The notes: generated from the letters alone by a model not told the origin. Positions 42,683-51,886 are shown, numbered from the stretch's first letter. The stretch is DNA of 55,294 nucleotides from Oscillospiraceae bacterium (GCA_009779495.1 WRED01000009.1:1-55294); one strand, 5' to 3'. Made by a program: numbers and translations.

Positions 42683-42714
42683 AATCAATAAATACGTTTT
42701 AAATATGTATTCGC

Positions 42715-44271
42715 TTACGCCTCGACCTCAACCGCGTTTTCTTCCCCCGCGTGCCTGCGTTCATTAAGCTCGCCGAGAATACGCTTGTGCTCTTTGTCCG
42801 TCAGCGCGTACCTGATCATCGAGAGCGCCGTCAAAAGGCATCCGACTGCGGGCGGGATCGAAACGAGGAAGAACAGGATCATCATGTAGGGATGGTACTC
42901 GGGGTTTTCGCGGATCACGCCGCCGGTTTCCGCATATAAAATAACCGCCTCACGCGCTTCTTTCTCAAAGTGCACGGCCCAATAGGATACGGAGCTGATG
43001 ATCGTCGCGATACCGGCTGACAGCTTGACCAGGAACGACTGTCCCGCGAAGAAAACGCCGTCGGGCCGCAGGCCGCTCTGGTACTCTTCATAATCAACAC
43101 AGTCCGCGATCATCTGCGAGCGCAGGACCATTGTCGTACCGATCGAAACACCGGCAAAGGCGAACATGACCGCGTACAGAACAATATAAATAGGCGTGGT
43201 GACGTCGTGATTTTTCGCGGTCATGTAGAACACGAAAATCAGCGTGAAGGGGAGGACGCTGGCCAGGTTGAACGTGGTGTAAAGCACCCTCTTCTCATAT
43301 TTCTTAAGCAGCGGATTGATGATGGACATGCCTAAAAACATGCCGATAAACAGGCCGGAGCCTATCGTGACGTAATATTTGACCATCTGCGCGCTGTCGT
43401 TGTTGCCGTAGTAGAAGCTTACCAGCATCAGCGCGACCGTGACGACGACGCTCTTGGGACTTTCCAGTATGCCCGAGATCAGAATCTGCCGAAACGGCTT
43501 GTTGTTCCACATCAGCTTAAAGTTTTCCCCGATGGAGTTTGACTTTTCGCTGGCCTTGACGCGTTCCTTTGAAAAGATGCCGGTCAGCTGGAACAGCCCG
43601 CATCCGATGAGGGAGAGGATGAACGCCGTCAGCAAAAAGCCGTATCTCCGCCCCTGATTGACGGCAAGCTCAAAATCAAGGTGCGCGAATACGGAGGACT
43701 CAAGCATCTTACCCACCGCAATGCTGATCGGCTGCATACCGACCATCGCGATCGCGCCGACCGAAGCGAACAGGCGCGCCCTGGACAGCAGCTGGTTGCG
43801 GTGCTCGCTGTTCTCCGTCATGAGCGCGGTGATGCCCCAGAGCGGAATGTCGCCGATGGTGTACACCAAATCCCAAATGAGGTATACGAACAGGGCCCAG
43901 AAAAGGATCAGATACTTGTTCGCGTTGGGATCGGTGTAGAATCCGAAATTCGTAAAGCAAAGGGTGGTGACGACCATGACCGGTATGGGAATAATCAGCA
44001 GATACGGGCGGCACTTGCCCCACTTCGATCTGGTTTTGTCAACAAGGGTGCCCATAATGGGGTCGTTGAACGCGTCCCAGATTTGAGCGATGGTCATGAT
44101 CACGCCGATAGCCATCGCGGGCATGAAGATGACAGAGCCCAGATAATACTCAATACCGCCCACCATGACATTGTAAACGATATTTTGCCCGAGCAGACCC
44201 ATGAGGTACATGTTGCGTTCTTTTTCGGTGTATGTACGGATCCCGTCATACGCCGTTCTTTTTTTAGGCAT
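42715..44271 (-). CDS. GPH-family symporter
   Basis: The 518-residue polytopic protein has AQIWDAFNDPIMGTLVDKTRSKWGKCRP near 60-87 (cation motif and following loop) and MIADCVDYEEYQSGLRPDGV near 390. It would import a glycoside or hexuronide with a cation. It has its own terminator after the stop, and its upstream region is shared with the divergent GH16 gene at 44625, which may act on the parent polymer. It is related to, but clearly distinct from, the symporter at 41030-42571. Confidence 0.92.
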   Translation of the reverse strand: MPKKRTAYDGIRTYTEKERNMYLMGLLGQNIVYNVMVGGIEYYLGSVIFMPAMAIGVIMTIAQIWDAFNDPIMGTLVDKTRSKWGKCRPYLLIIPIPVMVVTTLCFTNFGFYTDPNANKYLILFWALFVYLIWDLVYTIGDIPLWGITALMTENSEHRNQLLSRARLFASVGAIAMVGMQPISIAVGKMLESSVFAHLDFELAVNQGRRYGFLLTAFILSLIGCGLFQLTGIFSKERVKASEKSNSIGENFKLMWNNKPFRQILISGILESPKSVVVTVALMLVSFYYGNNDSAQMVKYYVTIGSGLFIGMFLGMSIINPLLKKYEKRVLYTTFNLASVLPFTLIFVFYMTAKNHDVTTPIYIVLYAVMFAFAGVSIGTTMVLRSQMIADCVDYEEYQSGLRPDGVFFAGQSFLVKLSAGIATIISSVSYWAVHFEKEAREAVILYAETGGVIRENPEYHPYMMILFFLVSIPPAVGCLLTALSMIRYALTDKEHKRILGELNERRHAGEENAVEVEA

Positions 44272-44624
44272 GTGATCATCCTTTCGATTACATCTCTTAC
44301 TTTATATAATAACTCTTTCGCCGACGATTTGCAACATGAATTTTGAATTTCGCGGCAATTTCCCGAAAATTCCTGAAAACAACCAAGGCCGCCCGTTTGA
44401 CAGGCAGCCTTGACTGTTGTTGAGATATATAATTGGGGAAAGGGTATAAACAAATTGAATGTCTGTATTATATATGAAATTTTATTAATAAACAAGGGGG
44501 TTTCCGATTAAGAATTGCTTAAGATTTTATTAACGTCAAGTTAATATTAGTGTTGCTTTTTTGATGGACATATGCTATGCTTAATATTGGTAACATTTAA
44601 TAAATAAAGACAGGCGGTGATCCT
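44272..44624. other. Divergent intergenic region between symporter and GH16, no gene
   Basis: This AT-rich stretch holds no open frame of interest. It includes a plus-strand promoter, TTGCTT (44553-44558) and TATGCT (44576-44581), 17 bp apart, and a perfect inverted repeat ATTAAC-5-GTTAAT (44529-44545) just upstream of the -35, a candidate operator. A weaker hairpin, AAGGC...GCCTTG (44388-44413), lies in the middle. Confidence 0.55.
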
Positions 44625-45560
44625 ATGTTATCCCATCGTAACCAGACGGTACTCCGGCGCATTTTCAAGCTTCCTGGCTCCCGTATTGTGGCCTCCGCAA
44701 GCGGCTTCAAAAAAATCACGGTGTTCTTCGTTGTGCTGTTCCAGCTGTTCGGAGCGCTGCTGTTCGACTTGCCCACCACGCCCGACGGCCCGGACCTCGA
44801 CATGAGCAAATTTACCCTGGTCTGGCAGGACGAGTTTGACGCGGGCTCGCTCGACAAAAACATGTGGAGCGGCCATTACATCTGGCAGGCGGACGACTAC
44901 GGCTACCAGCGCGACACGTCATGGTGGGATATGGACCATGTCAAGGTCGAGGACGGCAGTTTGATCATTACCGCCGATTACAGGGACACAGGCCCGAGCG
45001 CCACCGGCTATTATGCCTCGGCCATAGACACGCATCCCGGAAACGGCCAGTATTACGGCGGCGAGGGCTACGAGCAGCTCTACGGCTACTTCGAGATCCG
45101 CTGCAAATTCCCCGCAGGCGACGGCTTCAACCCCGCGTTCTGGCTGCTGTGCGAGGGCATGTTCCTGGGAGAGACTTCCGGCGTCAATGGCTGCGAAATC
45201 GACATATTCGAGACAAAGACCAACCCCTCCGGCAGCACCAAGCGCTGGAAAGACTCGGTCTACCACACGATACATGTGGGCAGCTACGGCGATAACCACC
45301 GGCAGGAGGTGCAGGGCCACTTCTGTGTCGGCAACCCCACGGAGCAGTTCAATACCTATGGTTTTGAGTGGAACGAAAACGAGTACATCTGGTACATCAA
45401 CGGCGTGGAAAGCGCCCGCACGAGCTTCGCGGGGGTCTGCCGGGTGCCGATGTATCTGATCATTTCCCTGGGCGTGGACGACTACGTGAACAAAGAGCAG
45501 CTGCCCGCGCAGTTCGTAATCGATTACGTACGGGCATACCAGTATACAGAATTGCTGTAA
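44625..45560 (+). CDS. Membrane-anchored GH16 glycosidase (second)
   Basis: The 311-residue protein has a basic N-terminus, a transmembrane helix (about 30-47, ending ALLFDLP) and an extracellular GH16 domain: LVWQDEFDAGSLDKNMW, YGYFEIRCKFPAGDGFNPAFWL, the catalytic block GCEIDIFETK (Glu191, Asp193, Glu196), and YIWYINGVESARTSF. It would cut beta-glucan, agar- or carrageenan-like chains at the cell surface. The anchor exit (LFD, then GPDLDM) is much like that of the other GH16 (LIFD, then GPELDL). A PHP-domain gene follows after 27 bp. Confidence 0.93.
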   Translation: MLSHRNQTVLRRIFKLPGSRIVASASGFKKITVFFVVLFQLFGALLFDLPTTPDGPDLDMSKFTLVWQDEFDAGSLDKNMWSGHYIWQADDYGYQRDTSWWDMDHVKVEDGSLIITADYRDTGPSATGYYASAIDTHPGNGQYYGGEGYEQLYGYFEIRCKFPAGDGFNPAFWLLCEGMFLGETSGVNGCEIDIFETKTNPSGSTKRWKDSVYHTIHVGSYGDNHRQEVQGHFCVGNPTEQFNTYGFEWNENEYIWYINGVESARTSFAGVCRVPMYLIISLGVDDYVNKEQLPAQFVIDYVRAYQYTELL

Positions 45561-45587
45561 AAATTACGAAAGGCGGTAAATCTGAAA

Positions 45588-46928
45588 ATGAAATGGTTCA
45601 TCAAGACACTCGCGGGCATCCTCGTCCTCGCAATGCTTCTCGGATTCACGGCGCTGGCCGGGCAGACGGAGACTGTAAAGGAATACGCCATCACAAATCC
45701 CTACGCTGACGTCGATTGGGACGGGGATAGCTGGAAAGCCTACAAGACGCAGCTCCACTGCCACACCCTCGCCAGCGACGGCGACGTTCAGCTCAACGAC
45801 GTGGTGGAGGAGCACTACAAGCTTGACTATGATATTCTGGCGATCACGGATCACGCGACGGTGAGTAAGGGCTGGAACGCCGCGCCGCAGACCGTGCCGC
45901 TTTTCAGGCTTGTCAAGTACGAACGCACGGGAATGAAGCCGATCATACCGCTGACGAATGAGCGCTATCAGGAGATACTCACCGGCGTCGGGCGTGACGG
46001 CAGGGGAATGCTGGACGTGGAAAAGGGTATCGAGTTAAACGGCGCGGTGCCGTCAAACAGTCATCTCAACGGCTACTTCGCCGATTATGGGCAGGGCCTC
46101 ATGGGCGTTGACGGCGACTATGAAACCCCCGCCCGCGAGAACGGAAAGCTTGGCGGGATCACACTCCTTGATCACCTCGGTACCTACACAAACGCCGAAA
46201 AGGATCCGTCGCAGTCCGATAACCCGAAGCACATCAACAAGTTCGCCAATATCTTTTTGAATACGCCCAGCTGCGTTGGCATGGACGTAAACAGCGGCAC
46301 CAACAGCGATACGCGCAATGACCGCGTTTTGTATGACAATATATTGCAAAAAACAATCCCTTACGGCGTTGTGCCCTGGGCTTTTACGTTCAGTGACGCG
46401 CATCAGATGGGCCAGTGGGACAGAGCTTTCACCCTCCACATGATGACGGAGCTTACGAACGCCGACCTTCGCCGCAGCATGGAGCAGGGCACTTTCTTTG
46501 GTATCGCGCGTTACGCAAAGCCGGAGCTGGGTGAGACTTTTGTCGGAGAAGGCCCTGTGCCGATGGTGACGAAAATCGAAGTGGATCACGAGGAAAACAC
46601 CATTACGATTACCGGCGAGAACTATGACAACATCGTGTGGGTCGCGAACGGCGTTGAAATCGCGGAGGGCGTAACCATCGACATCAACGACTATCAGGAC
46701 GAGATCACCTGTTACGTCAGGGCGTACCTGACCGGCGGCGGCGGCATCTGCTATGTGCAGCCTTTTACGGTGATCGAAAAAGGCACGGAGCTGAAGAAAG
46801 AGGATATCCCGAAAACATATGACCTGTCAACGTTTTTGCGTCAGCTTGTCACGGTTGTGGACTTTATATTCTTCAAGTACAATCCCCTGATATGGCTGTT
46901 TAAGACGGTTGCGCTTGGACTGAGGTAA
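45588..46928 (+). CDS. Exported PHP-domain metal-dependent phosphoesterase-like protein
   Basis: The 446-residue protein has a signal or anchor helix (5-24), a PHP domain with QLHCHTLASDGD (55-66), ILAITDHATVSKG (84-96), LLDHLGTY and FSDAHQMGQWD, and then a small beta domain (about 325-400). The C-terminus is hydrophobic (about 415-446), so both ends may touch the membrane. PHP domains bind a trinuclear metal site and cleave phosphoesters; export of one is less common. It follows GH16 in an operon, so it may act on a phosphorylated or otherwise substituted glycan, which is inference. Confidence 0.82.
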   Translation: MKWFIKTLAGILVLAMLLGFTALAGQTETVKEYAITNPYADVDWDGDSWKAYKTQLHCHTLASDGDVQLNDVVEEHYKLDYDILAITDHATVSKGWNAAPQTVPLFRLVKYERTGMKPIIPLTNERYQEILTGVGRDGRGMLDVEKGIELNGAVPSNSHLNGYFADYGQGLMGVDGDYETPARENGKLGGITLLDHLGTYTNAEKDPSQSDNPKHINKFANIFLNTPSCVGMDVNSGTNSDTRNDRVLYDNILQKTIPYGVVPWAFTFSDAHQMGQWDRAFTLHMMTELTNADLRRSMEQGTFFGIARYAKPELGETFVGEGPVPMVTKIEVDHEENTITITGENYDNIVWVANGVEIAEGVTIDINDYQDEITCYVRAYLTGGGGICYVQPFTVIEKGTELKKEDIPKTYDLSTFLRQLVTVVDFIFFKYNPLIWLFKTVALGLR

Positions 46929-46947
46929 AAAATTATAGACAAAGAGA

Positions 46948-46986
46948 ACACCGCTGAAACGTTAAGTCTCAGCGGTGTTTTTTTTA
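46948..46986 (+). terminator. Terminator after the PHP gene
   Basis: ACACCGCTGA pairs with TCAGCGGTGT, followed by eight T residues. Confidence 0.92.
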
Positions 46987-46991
46987 CAATA

Positions 46992-47735
46992 TTACTGGAT
47001 TCCCTTTACATAATCGGTAAATCCAACCTTATACACGCCCGTGGGCACAACCTTGTAGAACAGGATGGCATTGTCGCCGACCTTGCCGATGCAGGAGCAC
47101 GTGCTGCCGTCGAACAGGCTGCCGACTTTCACGGTCATCGCGCTGTCGGCGCAAACGTTTATTTCCTTGCCGCTGGTGTTTTTAAAGGTTTTCTCAGCCA
47201 TAAAAATTCCCCCCCCGCTGTTTGCTGCCGGAGCCGGAGACATGCCGTATTCGAGCCAGTCGAGCTTCCCCCACGTATCCCATCCGCCGGACTTGAGCGC
47301 GGTTTCAACCACGCCGTGATCAAAGCCCTTTGCTTCGACGACGCGCCCGCCTCCGATATAAATTCCGACATGCTCCCGCTTACGGAAAACGAGCGTTCCC
47401 GGCGTTTCGGGAATGTTCGTGATATCGCCTTTGACGGAGCTGCTGTCGCGCAAGCCTCCAACGTTTTTATCGTACTTTTCAATATATTTGGCCGTGGCAG
47501 TCGGGTTCTCCTGCATCCAGTACGACTTCACCAGTCCGGCGCAGTCGTAGACGCGCTTGCCCATGTGCTTTGCCTTGGCCGTTGCCTGACGGGCGGCGCT
47601 GTACTGTTCCGGGTACTGCTTTGCCTTTTGATTCAACAGGTCGAGCGTCGCAACCTGCCCGAATGTGCCCCACCAGTATGGCAGGCCCATTTGCGTCCGC
47701 GCGTGATCGACGAGTCCCTGTGCTGTTTTGCTCAT
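46992..47735 (-). CDS. NlpC/P60 peptidase, endolysin-like
   Basis: The 247-residue protein starts MSKTAQGLVDHARTQMGLPYWWG. The NlpC/P60 triad is visible as YDCAGLVKSYW (Cys65) and REHVGIYIGGGRVVE (His122). A C-terminal beta-rich segment (about 172-247) may bind cell wall. It has no signal peptide or anchor, as phage endolysins do. It would cleave peptidoglycan stem peptides. I start at 47735, 9 nt after AAAGGAG; the longer frame from 47789 lacks a ribosome site. No holin or other phage genes are near, so it seems isolated. Confidence 0.85.
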   Translation of the reverse strand: MSKTAQGLVDHARTQMGLPYWWGTFGQVATLDLLNQKAKQYPEQYSAARQATAKAKHMGKRVYDCAGLVKSYWMQENPTATAKYIEKYDKNVGGLRDSSSVKGDITNIPETPGTLVFRKREHVGIYIGGGRVVEAKGFDHGVVETALKSGGWDTWGKLDWLEYGMSPAPAANSGGGIFMAEKTFKNTSGKEINVCADSAMTVKVGSLFDGSTCSCIGKVGDNAILFYKVVPTGVYKVGFTDYVKGIQ

Positions 47736-47851
47736 GGCTTGTTCGCTCCTTTCACATATATAGAAACAGATGGAAAAAGTTTCTTCCATCTATTTCTATT
47801 ATATTGTAAAAAAAGGGGTTTGTCAACTGAATGTTATCTTACCATTTAACT

Positions 47852-49411
47852 TTATTTATCAAATCTTTTCTGCAGCTTGCCCATAAACTGCCCGGGGCTT
47901 TGCCTTGTCAGACGCAGGTATACGCCTAAGAGGCTCCCCAGCGGGCCGCCCGGCAGCTTGAGGGCGCGCATACCGTTTTTCATCATGATGAGGGAAAAGC
48001 GTGAATCAATTTTCTTTGGCACAATATCGCAGGTGTTGATGAACCAGTCGAGCATCCACCGCTTCGCCTGGGCGATTTCAGCGGCATAAGCCGGGTCGCC
48101 GATCAGGTTCACGCGCTCGCCCTTTTCCAAATCATAGAACTCGTCCGCTTCCTGTACGCGCCGGACATACTTGTATGTTTTCGTGCGCAGCATCACTGCT
48201 TTGCCGTGTGTACCGTCCTCCCGCGCCTGAAGTGACAGCCGGGGATAGTAGCGGTCCGCCGGGTTGACATTCTCGAACTCGCTGGCCTGCGTCTCGCCGG
48301 GCAGCCGCCCGCCCTCGCAGGTGACGAATTCACGGTGGGGCGTGTTTTTGTTTTGCATAACCGGCAGCAGGCTGCGCGAAAAATGCGGCCGCTCAATTTC
48401 GATGCCCGCCAGCTCCGCGCAGGTTGCGGCGACGTCCACAAGCTCCACGAGGGATTCGTTGACTCCGGCGTCAACCACGGTGCTCCGGGGCGGCTTGATC
48501 AGCAGCGGCACGTTCGTCAGGCAGTCGGGGAAGCAGTTTTGCGATTTTTCCACAAGGCCGAAGTCGCAGGTATAGTCCCCGTGGTCACTGAACACCAGCA
48601 CGGCGGTGTCATCATAAACGCCCGCTGTTTTCAGCGCGTTCAGCAGCATGCCTGTCTGGTCGTCCGCCTTGGCGCACATGGCCAGATAGGTGTGCCGGAT
48701 ATCGCCGAATTTACGCTCGTCCACCTGTAAGCCGTCCCGCAGGCCGCGCTCCATCAGCGGCTTGCCGTCAGTGTCCTGTAGGGTCGGTACGCGCGGCGGC
48801 AGCTTAGATCGGTCAATCAGATCATAATATTTTTGCTCGATCTGATAGGGCGGGTGGGGAAGCATGATGCCGACGAACATGAAAAACGGCCGCCGCCGCT
48901 TCGCGTTTGCCCGGATGCTCCGCGCGGCGCCCTCTATGATCAGATCGTCCATGTCGGTGGCGAATTTGTCGGGCACAATGCCGTTCAAAAAGGAGTTGTC
49001 GCCCGGCTCGCGGGTCGGAAAATAGTATTTCAGCGGGCGTTTGGGGCGCAGCTTTATGTATTCGTCGATCAGGGCCTTGTGGTACTTTGGGTATTGCCCG
49101 GCCATAAGGTCGCCCCGGTGGGAGGAAATAGTGCGGTAACCGGCCCTTTTGAAGTCGCTGAACAGGTTTTCCTCAAAGGGCTGCTGGAGGTATCCCATCG
49201 TGCGGTGGCCGTGTACGTGGGGATAAAGGCCCGTCATGAACGAGCAGCGGCTGGGCACGCATACGGGGTTTTGACAAAAGGCGCCCCGGAACGACACGCC
49301 CTCCTCCGCCAAAGCGTCCAGGTTCGGGGTGTGCGCCGCGAGGTTGCCCAGATGGCTCAGGGCGTCGGCCCGCATGGAATCCATGTTGATGATCAGGACA
49401 TTGCGATTCAT
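47852..49411 (-). CDS. Sulfatase (formylglycine-dependent)
   Basis: The 519-residue protein has the sulfatase family layout: LIINMDSMRADAL (metal Asp near 11), the maturation site NPVCVPSRCSFMTG, in which Cys51 of C-x-P-S-R becomes formylglycine, YPHVHGH, LPHPPYQI and LVFSDHGDYTCDFGLVEK. It would hydrolyse sulfate esters on glycans or small molecules. There is no signal peptide, so it acts in the cytoplasm after uptake. No anaerobic maturase (anSME) is in the window, so one must be encoded elsewhere. GGAGG precedes the ATG. It lies alone, divergent from the MFS-exosortase pair. Confidence 0.92.
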   Translation of the reverse strand: MNRNVLIINMDSMRADALSHLGNLAAHTPNLDALAEEGVSFRGAFCQNPVCVPSRCSFMTGLYPHVHGHRTMGYLQQPFEENLFSDFKRAGYRTISSHRGDLMAGQYPKYHKALIDEYIKLRPKRPLKYYFPTREPGDNSFLNGIVPDKFATDMDDLIIEGAARSIRANAKRRRPFFMFVGIMLPHPPYQIEQKYYDLIDRSKLPPRVPTLQDTDGKPLMERGLRDGLQVDERKFGDIRHTYLAMCAKADDQTGMLLNALKTAGVYDDTAVLVFSDHGDYTCDFGLVEKSQNCFPDCLTNVPLLIKPPRSTVVDAGVNESLVELVDVAATCAELAGIEIERPHFSRSLLPVMQNKNTPHREFVTCEGGRLPGETQASEFENVNPADRYYPRLSLQAREDGTHGKAVMLRTKTYKYVRRVQEADEFYDLEKGERVNLIGDPAYAAEIAQAKRWMLDWFINTCDIVPKKIDSRFSLIMMKNGMRALKLPGGPLGSLLGVYLRLTRQSPGQFMGKLQKRFDK

Positions 49412-49757
49412 CCGTTCGCCTCCGAAATTAGATTTTAGACGTGGTCAGGGAATGTACATATATACAATACTCTTTAATTCCTTAAAATCGCAGCAAAAAA
49501 TCGCGCAAAACCCATATATCAAAGTTTTTGCTTATTTTTTGCGGATTTTATAGTCGTTAAGCAGTATAACAAATTTTATAAATTAACGCAAGGGGTATTG
49601 ATAAAAAGATCACAACAATCGCAACGTCAATGTAGGAGCGATTGTCGTGACATTTTTTATGAAAACACTTGCCATACCTGCTTGTTTATGCTACGATAAC
49701 AAATAGTGTAAATTAGAACCTGTATACAGGTTCTAAAAGAAAAGGGGACGATCACAA
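49412..49757. promoter_or_regulatory. Intergenic region with promoter and 22-bp perfect palindrome, no gene
   Basis: A promoter has TTGCCA (49669-49674) and TACGAT (49692-49697) at 17 bp spacing. About 10 nt after the likely start of transcription is a perfect 22-bp palindrome (49714-49735, half-site TAGAACCTGTA), well placed as an operator. A second inverted repeat, ACAATCGC with GCGATTGT (49615-49622 and 49638-49645), lies before the -35. A half copy of the palindrome is found near 4574. Confidence 0.65.
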
Positions 49758-51209
49758 TTGAGAGGTAAAACCGTCACGCCGGAAAAAACCGAAAAACGCG
49801 CGCAAAAGGAGCTTCGCGAAATATCGCGATGGGAAAAAGCGCTGCTCCGCCCAAAAGGCCGGGGTTATCTGTACTATCTGATATTTTTTATCTGTGTTAT
49901 TTACATCACGGACGAGGTTGCCACGCAGATCGGTACGCAGATGCAAAGCGTGATAGCGCAGGCGCTTTTCGCCCCCGTGTTCGGGGCGGAGGTGGCCGTG
50001 GCGCGCATGAGCGTTTTCGGAACCGTAAGCATGGTCATGTCGGGCGTCGCGTTTTTGTATAAGCCCTTGTCAGACCGCTATGGAAGAAGGCCGTTCCTGA
50101 TTATCAACACCATCGGGATGGGCGTCGGGCTGCTAGTCATCTCCATAGCCACAAACATTCCCGTATATTTCCTTGGCTCGGTATTCATCAGCTTTTTCGT
50201 CCCCCACGATATGCAAAAGGTATATATTATGGAGGTCATGCCCCCGAAACGCCGTGCCACGGGCTATTCGATGATAAAGGCAGTGGCCACGTTAGGTATG
50301 ATGCTGATCCCCATACTGCGCGGCGTTTTCATGAGGACAGATATAAGCGGCTGGCGTTATATTTATTTGATTCCGGGAATTATTGCCGTGGTTGTCGCCG
50401 TGGCCGTGGCCGCGCTGATACGCGAGACGGATCCCTTTATGAAAATGCGGCTGGAGTATCTGCGGATGAGCGACGCGGAACGCGCCATGTTCAAGAAAGC
50501 CAAGGGGGCCGAAAAAGCCCAGGCCAGCGTGATCACGGCGTTTAAATTTTGTTTCAGGCATAAGCAGCTTCTCTGGATCGTGATCGGCACAGGATTTATT
50601 ATGTGGGGTATGGTTATGACCTCGTATTACGAGACTGCCATGACCTACGGCTACGCTTTGCCTTTCCTCGCGCAGGGGGCGGCTCTTGAGGACGCGAAAG
50701 CCGCCGCGCTTCCGTTGGTGACAAGGGCGCTGTTTCTCTTTCCCGTGGGCAGCGCGTTTTTTCAAGCGATACACGGGCTTATCGCCGATAAATGGGGCCG
50801 CAAGAGCGCCGTTATCGTCATGGGCATTTGCGCCGTTATCTCCTTTGGGCTGTTTTATTACGGCGTGAACAACGGCCTTGAGCCATACATAGCGGGGCTC
50901 TTGTGCGGTAGTGCCGTCGGAAGCTATTGGGCGTCGCAGGATGTTTGCGGTATCATGTGCACGGAGTCCACGCCGACAAACCTCCGGTCGTCCGTGATGT
51001 CGCTGTGGCCTGTGGTGGGCGGGGCGTTTGGCTCTGTAGCCATACTGGCGCCCCTGCTGCTGATCAATATATTCGGCGATGCCAAGGCAGGCCTTATCAG
51101 TCTCGGCGTAGCCATTCCGGGCATGATTATCGGCTGTATTTTGATTGTGCTGAAGGTCAAGGAAACCCGGGGCGTGAATCTTGAAGAGATTACCGGGTTT
51201 GAGGAATGA
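49758..51209 (+). CDS. MFS transporter (sugar-porter-like)
   Basis: The 483-residue protein has a charged cytoplasmic N-terminus, about 12 helices, the MFS loop motif SDRYGRRPFL between helices 2 and 3, ADKWGRKSAV in the second half, and a sugar-porter-like end KETRGVNLEEI. It would carry a small solute with the proton or cation gradient. It starts at a TTG (49758); the GGGG at 49744-49747 is rather far. The 22-bp palindrome upstream suggests repressor control. Exosortase K follows after 22 bp, an unusual pairing. Confidence 0.85.
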   Translation: MRGKTVTPEKTEKRAQKELREISRWEKALLRPKGRGYLYYLIFFICVIYITDEVATQIGTQMQSVIAQALFAPVFGAEVAVARMSVFGTVSMVMSGVAFLYKPLSDRYGRRPFLIINTIGMGVGLLVISIATNIPVYFLGSVFISFFVPHDMQKVYIMEVMPPKRRATGYSMIKAVATLGMMLIPILRGVFMRTDISGWRYIYLIPGIIAVVVAVAVAALIRETDPFMKMRLEYLRMSDAERAMFKKAKGAEKAQASVITAFKFCFRHKQLLWIVIGTGFIMWGMVMTSYYETAMTYGYALPFLAQGAALEDAKAAALPLVTRALFLFPVGSAFFQAIHGLIADKWGRKSAVIVMGICAVISFGLFYYGVNNGLEPYIAGLLCGSAVGSYWASQDVCGIMCTESTPTNLRSSVMSLWPVVGGAFGSVAILAPLLLINIFGDAKAGLISLGVAIPGMIIGCILIVLKVKETRGVNLEEITGFEE

Positions 51210-51231
51210 CTGTTTTACTATGGAGGTTATC

Positions 51232-51765
51232 ATGAAATTCCGTTCATTCACAGTCTGTTTGCCGTATCTGCTGTGCGCCGCGCTGGCTGGGACCGCCTAT
51301 ATCTTTCTTTCCGGCCATACGCAGTGGACGCTGCTCCCGCACACAAAGGTCCTGAACTTTCTCTTCGGCCTGCACTTTTATTATAACGGCGAGTTCTATG
51401 AGGCCGTCGGGAACAATATCGCCATCACGAAAACATGCAGCGGCGTCAATCTTTTTGTAAGCCTTTACGCCATTCTTTTTTATGTTTTTTCGCGCTATTT
51501 TACCGGCGTCAAAAAAAGGGTGATCGCCTCGCCGGTTTGTTTCGCGGGTGCGATCATCATAGCCTTTGCCGCGACGATGATCCGCATTATCGTCAGCCTG
51601 CCTTTTGCCGGCAGCCCGCATTTCAAGCTCATACACACCGTTATTTCGCTTTGCGTATTTTTCGGGACGGGGCTGCTGGCCTATTTAGCGGCACAAAAAT
51701 TATTGAGCTTGAGAAACAATACTGCGTTAATAAACGTCCCCTGTAAACTTTTGGGGCGCTTGTAA
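51232..51765 (+). CDS. xrtK: Exosortase K
   Basis: The 177-residue membrane protein has the exosortase catalytic triad in order: KTCSGVNLF (Cys69), an Arg in ATMIRIIVSLPFAG (Arg118), and LIHTVISL (His135), within six or so helices. Exosortases are membrane transpeptidase-like enzymes that process proteins with a C-terminal sorting signal; the short form in Firmicutes is exosortase K, whose targets are not known to me. I start at 51232, 6 nt after GGAGG. It is in an operon with the MFS gene. No obvious target tail is seen in the window. Confidence 0.85.
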   Translation: MKFRSFTVCLPYLLCAALAGTAYIFLSGHTQWTLLPHTKVLNFLFGLHFYYNGEFYEAVGNNIAITKTCSGVNLFVSLYAILFYVFSRYFTGVKKRVIASPVCFAGAIIIAFAATMIRIIVSLPFAGSPHFKLIHTVISLCVFFGTGLLAYLAAQKLLSLRNNTALINVPCKLLGRL

Positions 51766-51807
51766 AATATTTAAATTAGTTTGACGTGGTACAGCCCTTT
51801 TCGCGTC

Positions 51808-51836
51808 TTTACAAACGTGATTTCTTTTGATATAAT
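51808..51836 (+). promoter_or_regulatory. Promoter of the fifth GPH symporter
   Basis: TTTACA (51808-51813) and TATAAT (51831-51836) are 17 bp apart, 50 bp before the start codon. Confidence 0.7.
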
Positions 51837-51886
51837 GAAAAACGGTTTAGGAATATCCTGGCTACTAAAATGAAGAGGGGAAAGAG

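Noticed and set aside
46992..49411. Prophage remnant
   Set aside because: Only the NlpC/P60 gene looks phage-like; there are no structural, holin or integrase genes, and neighbours are metabolic.
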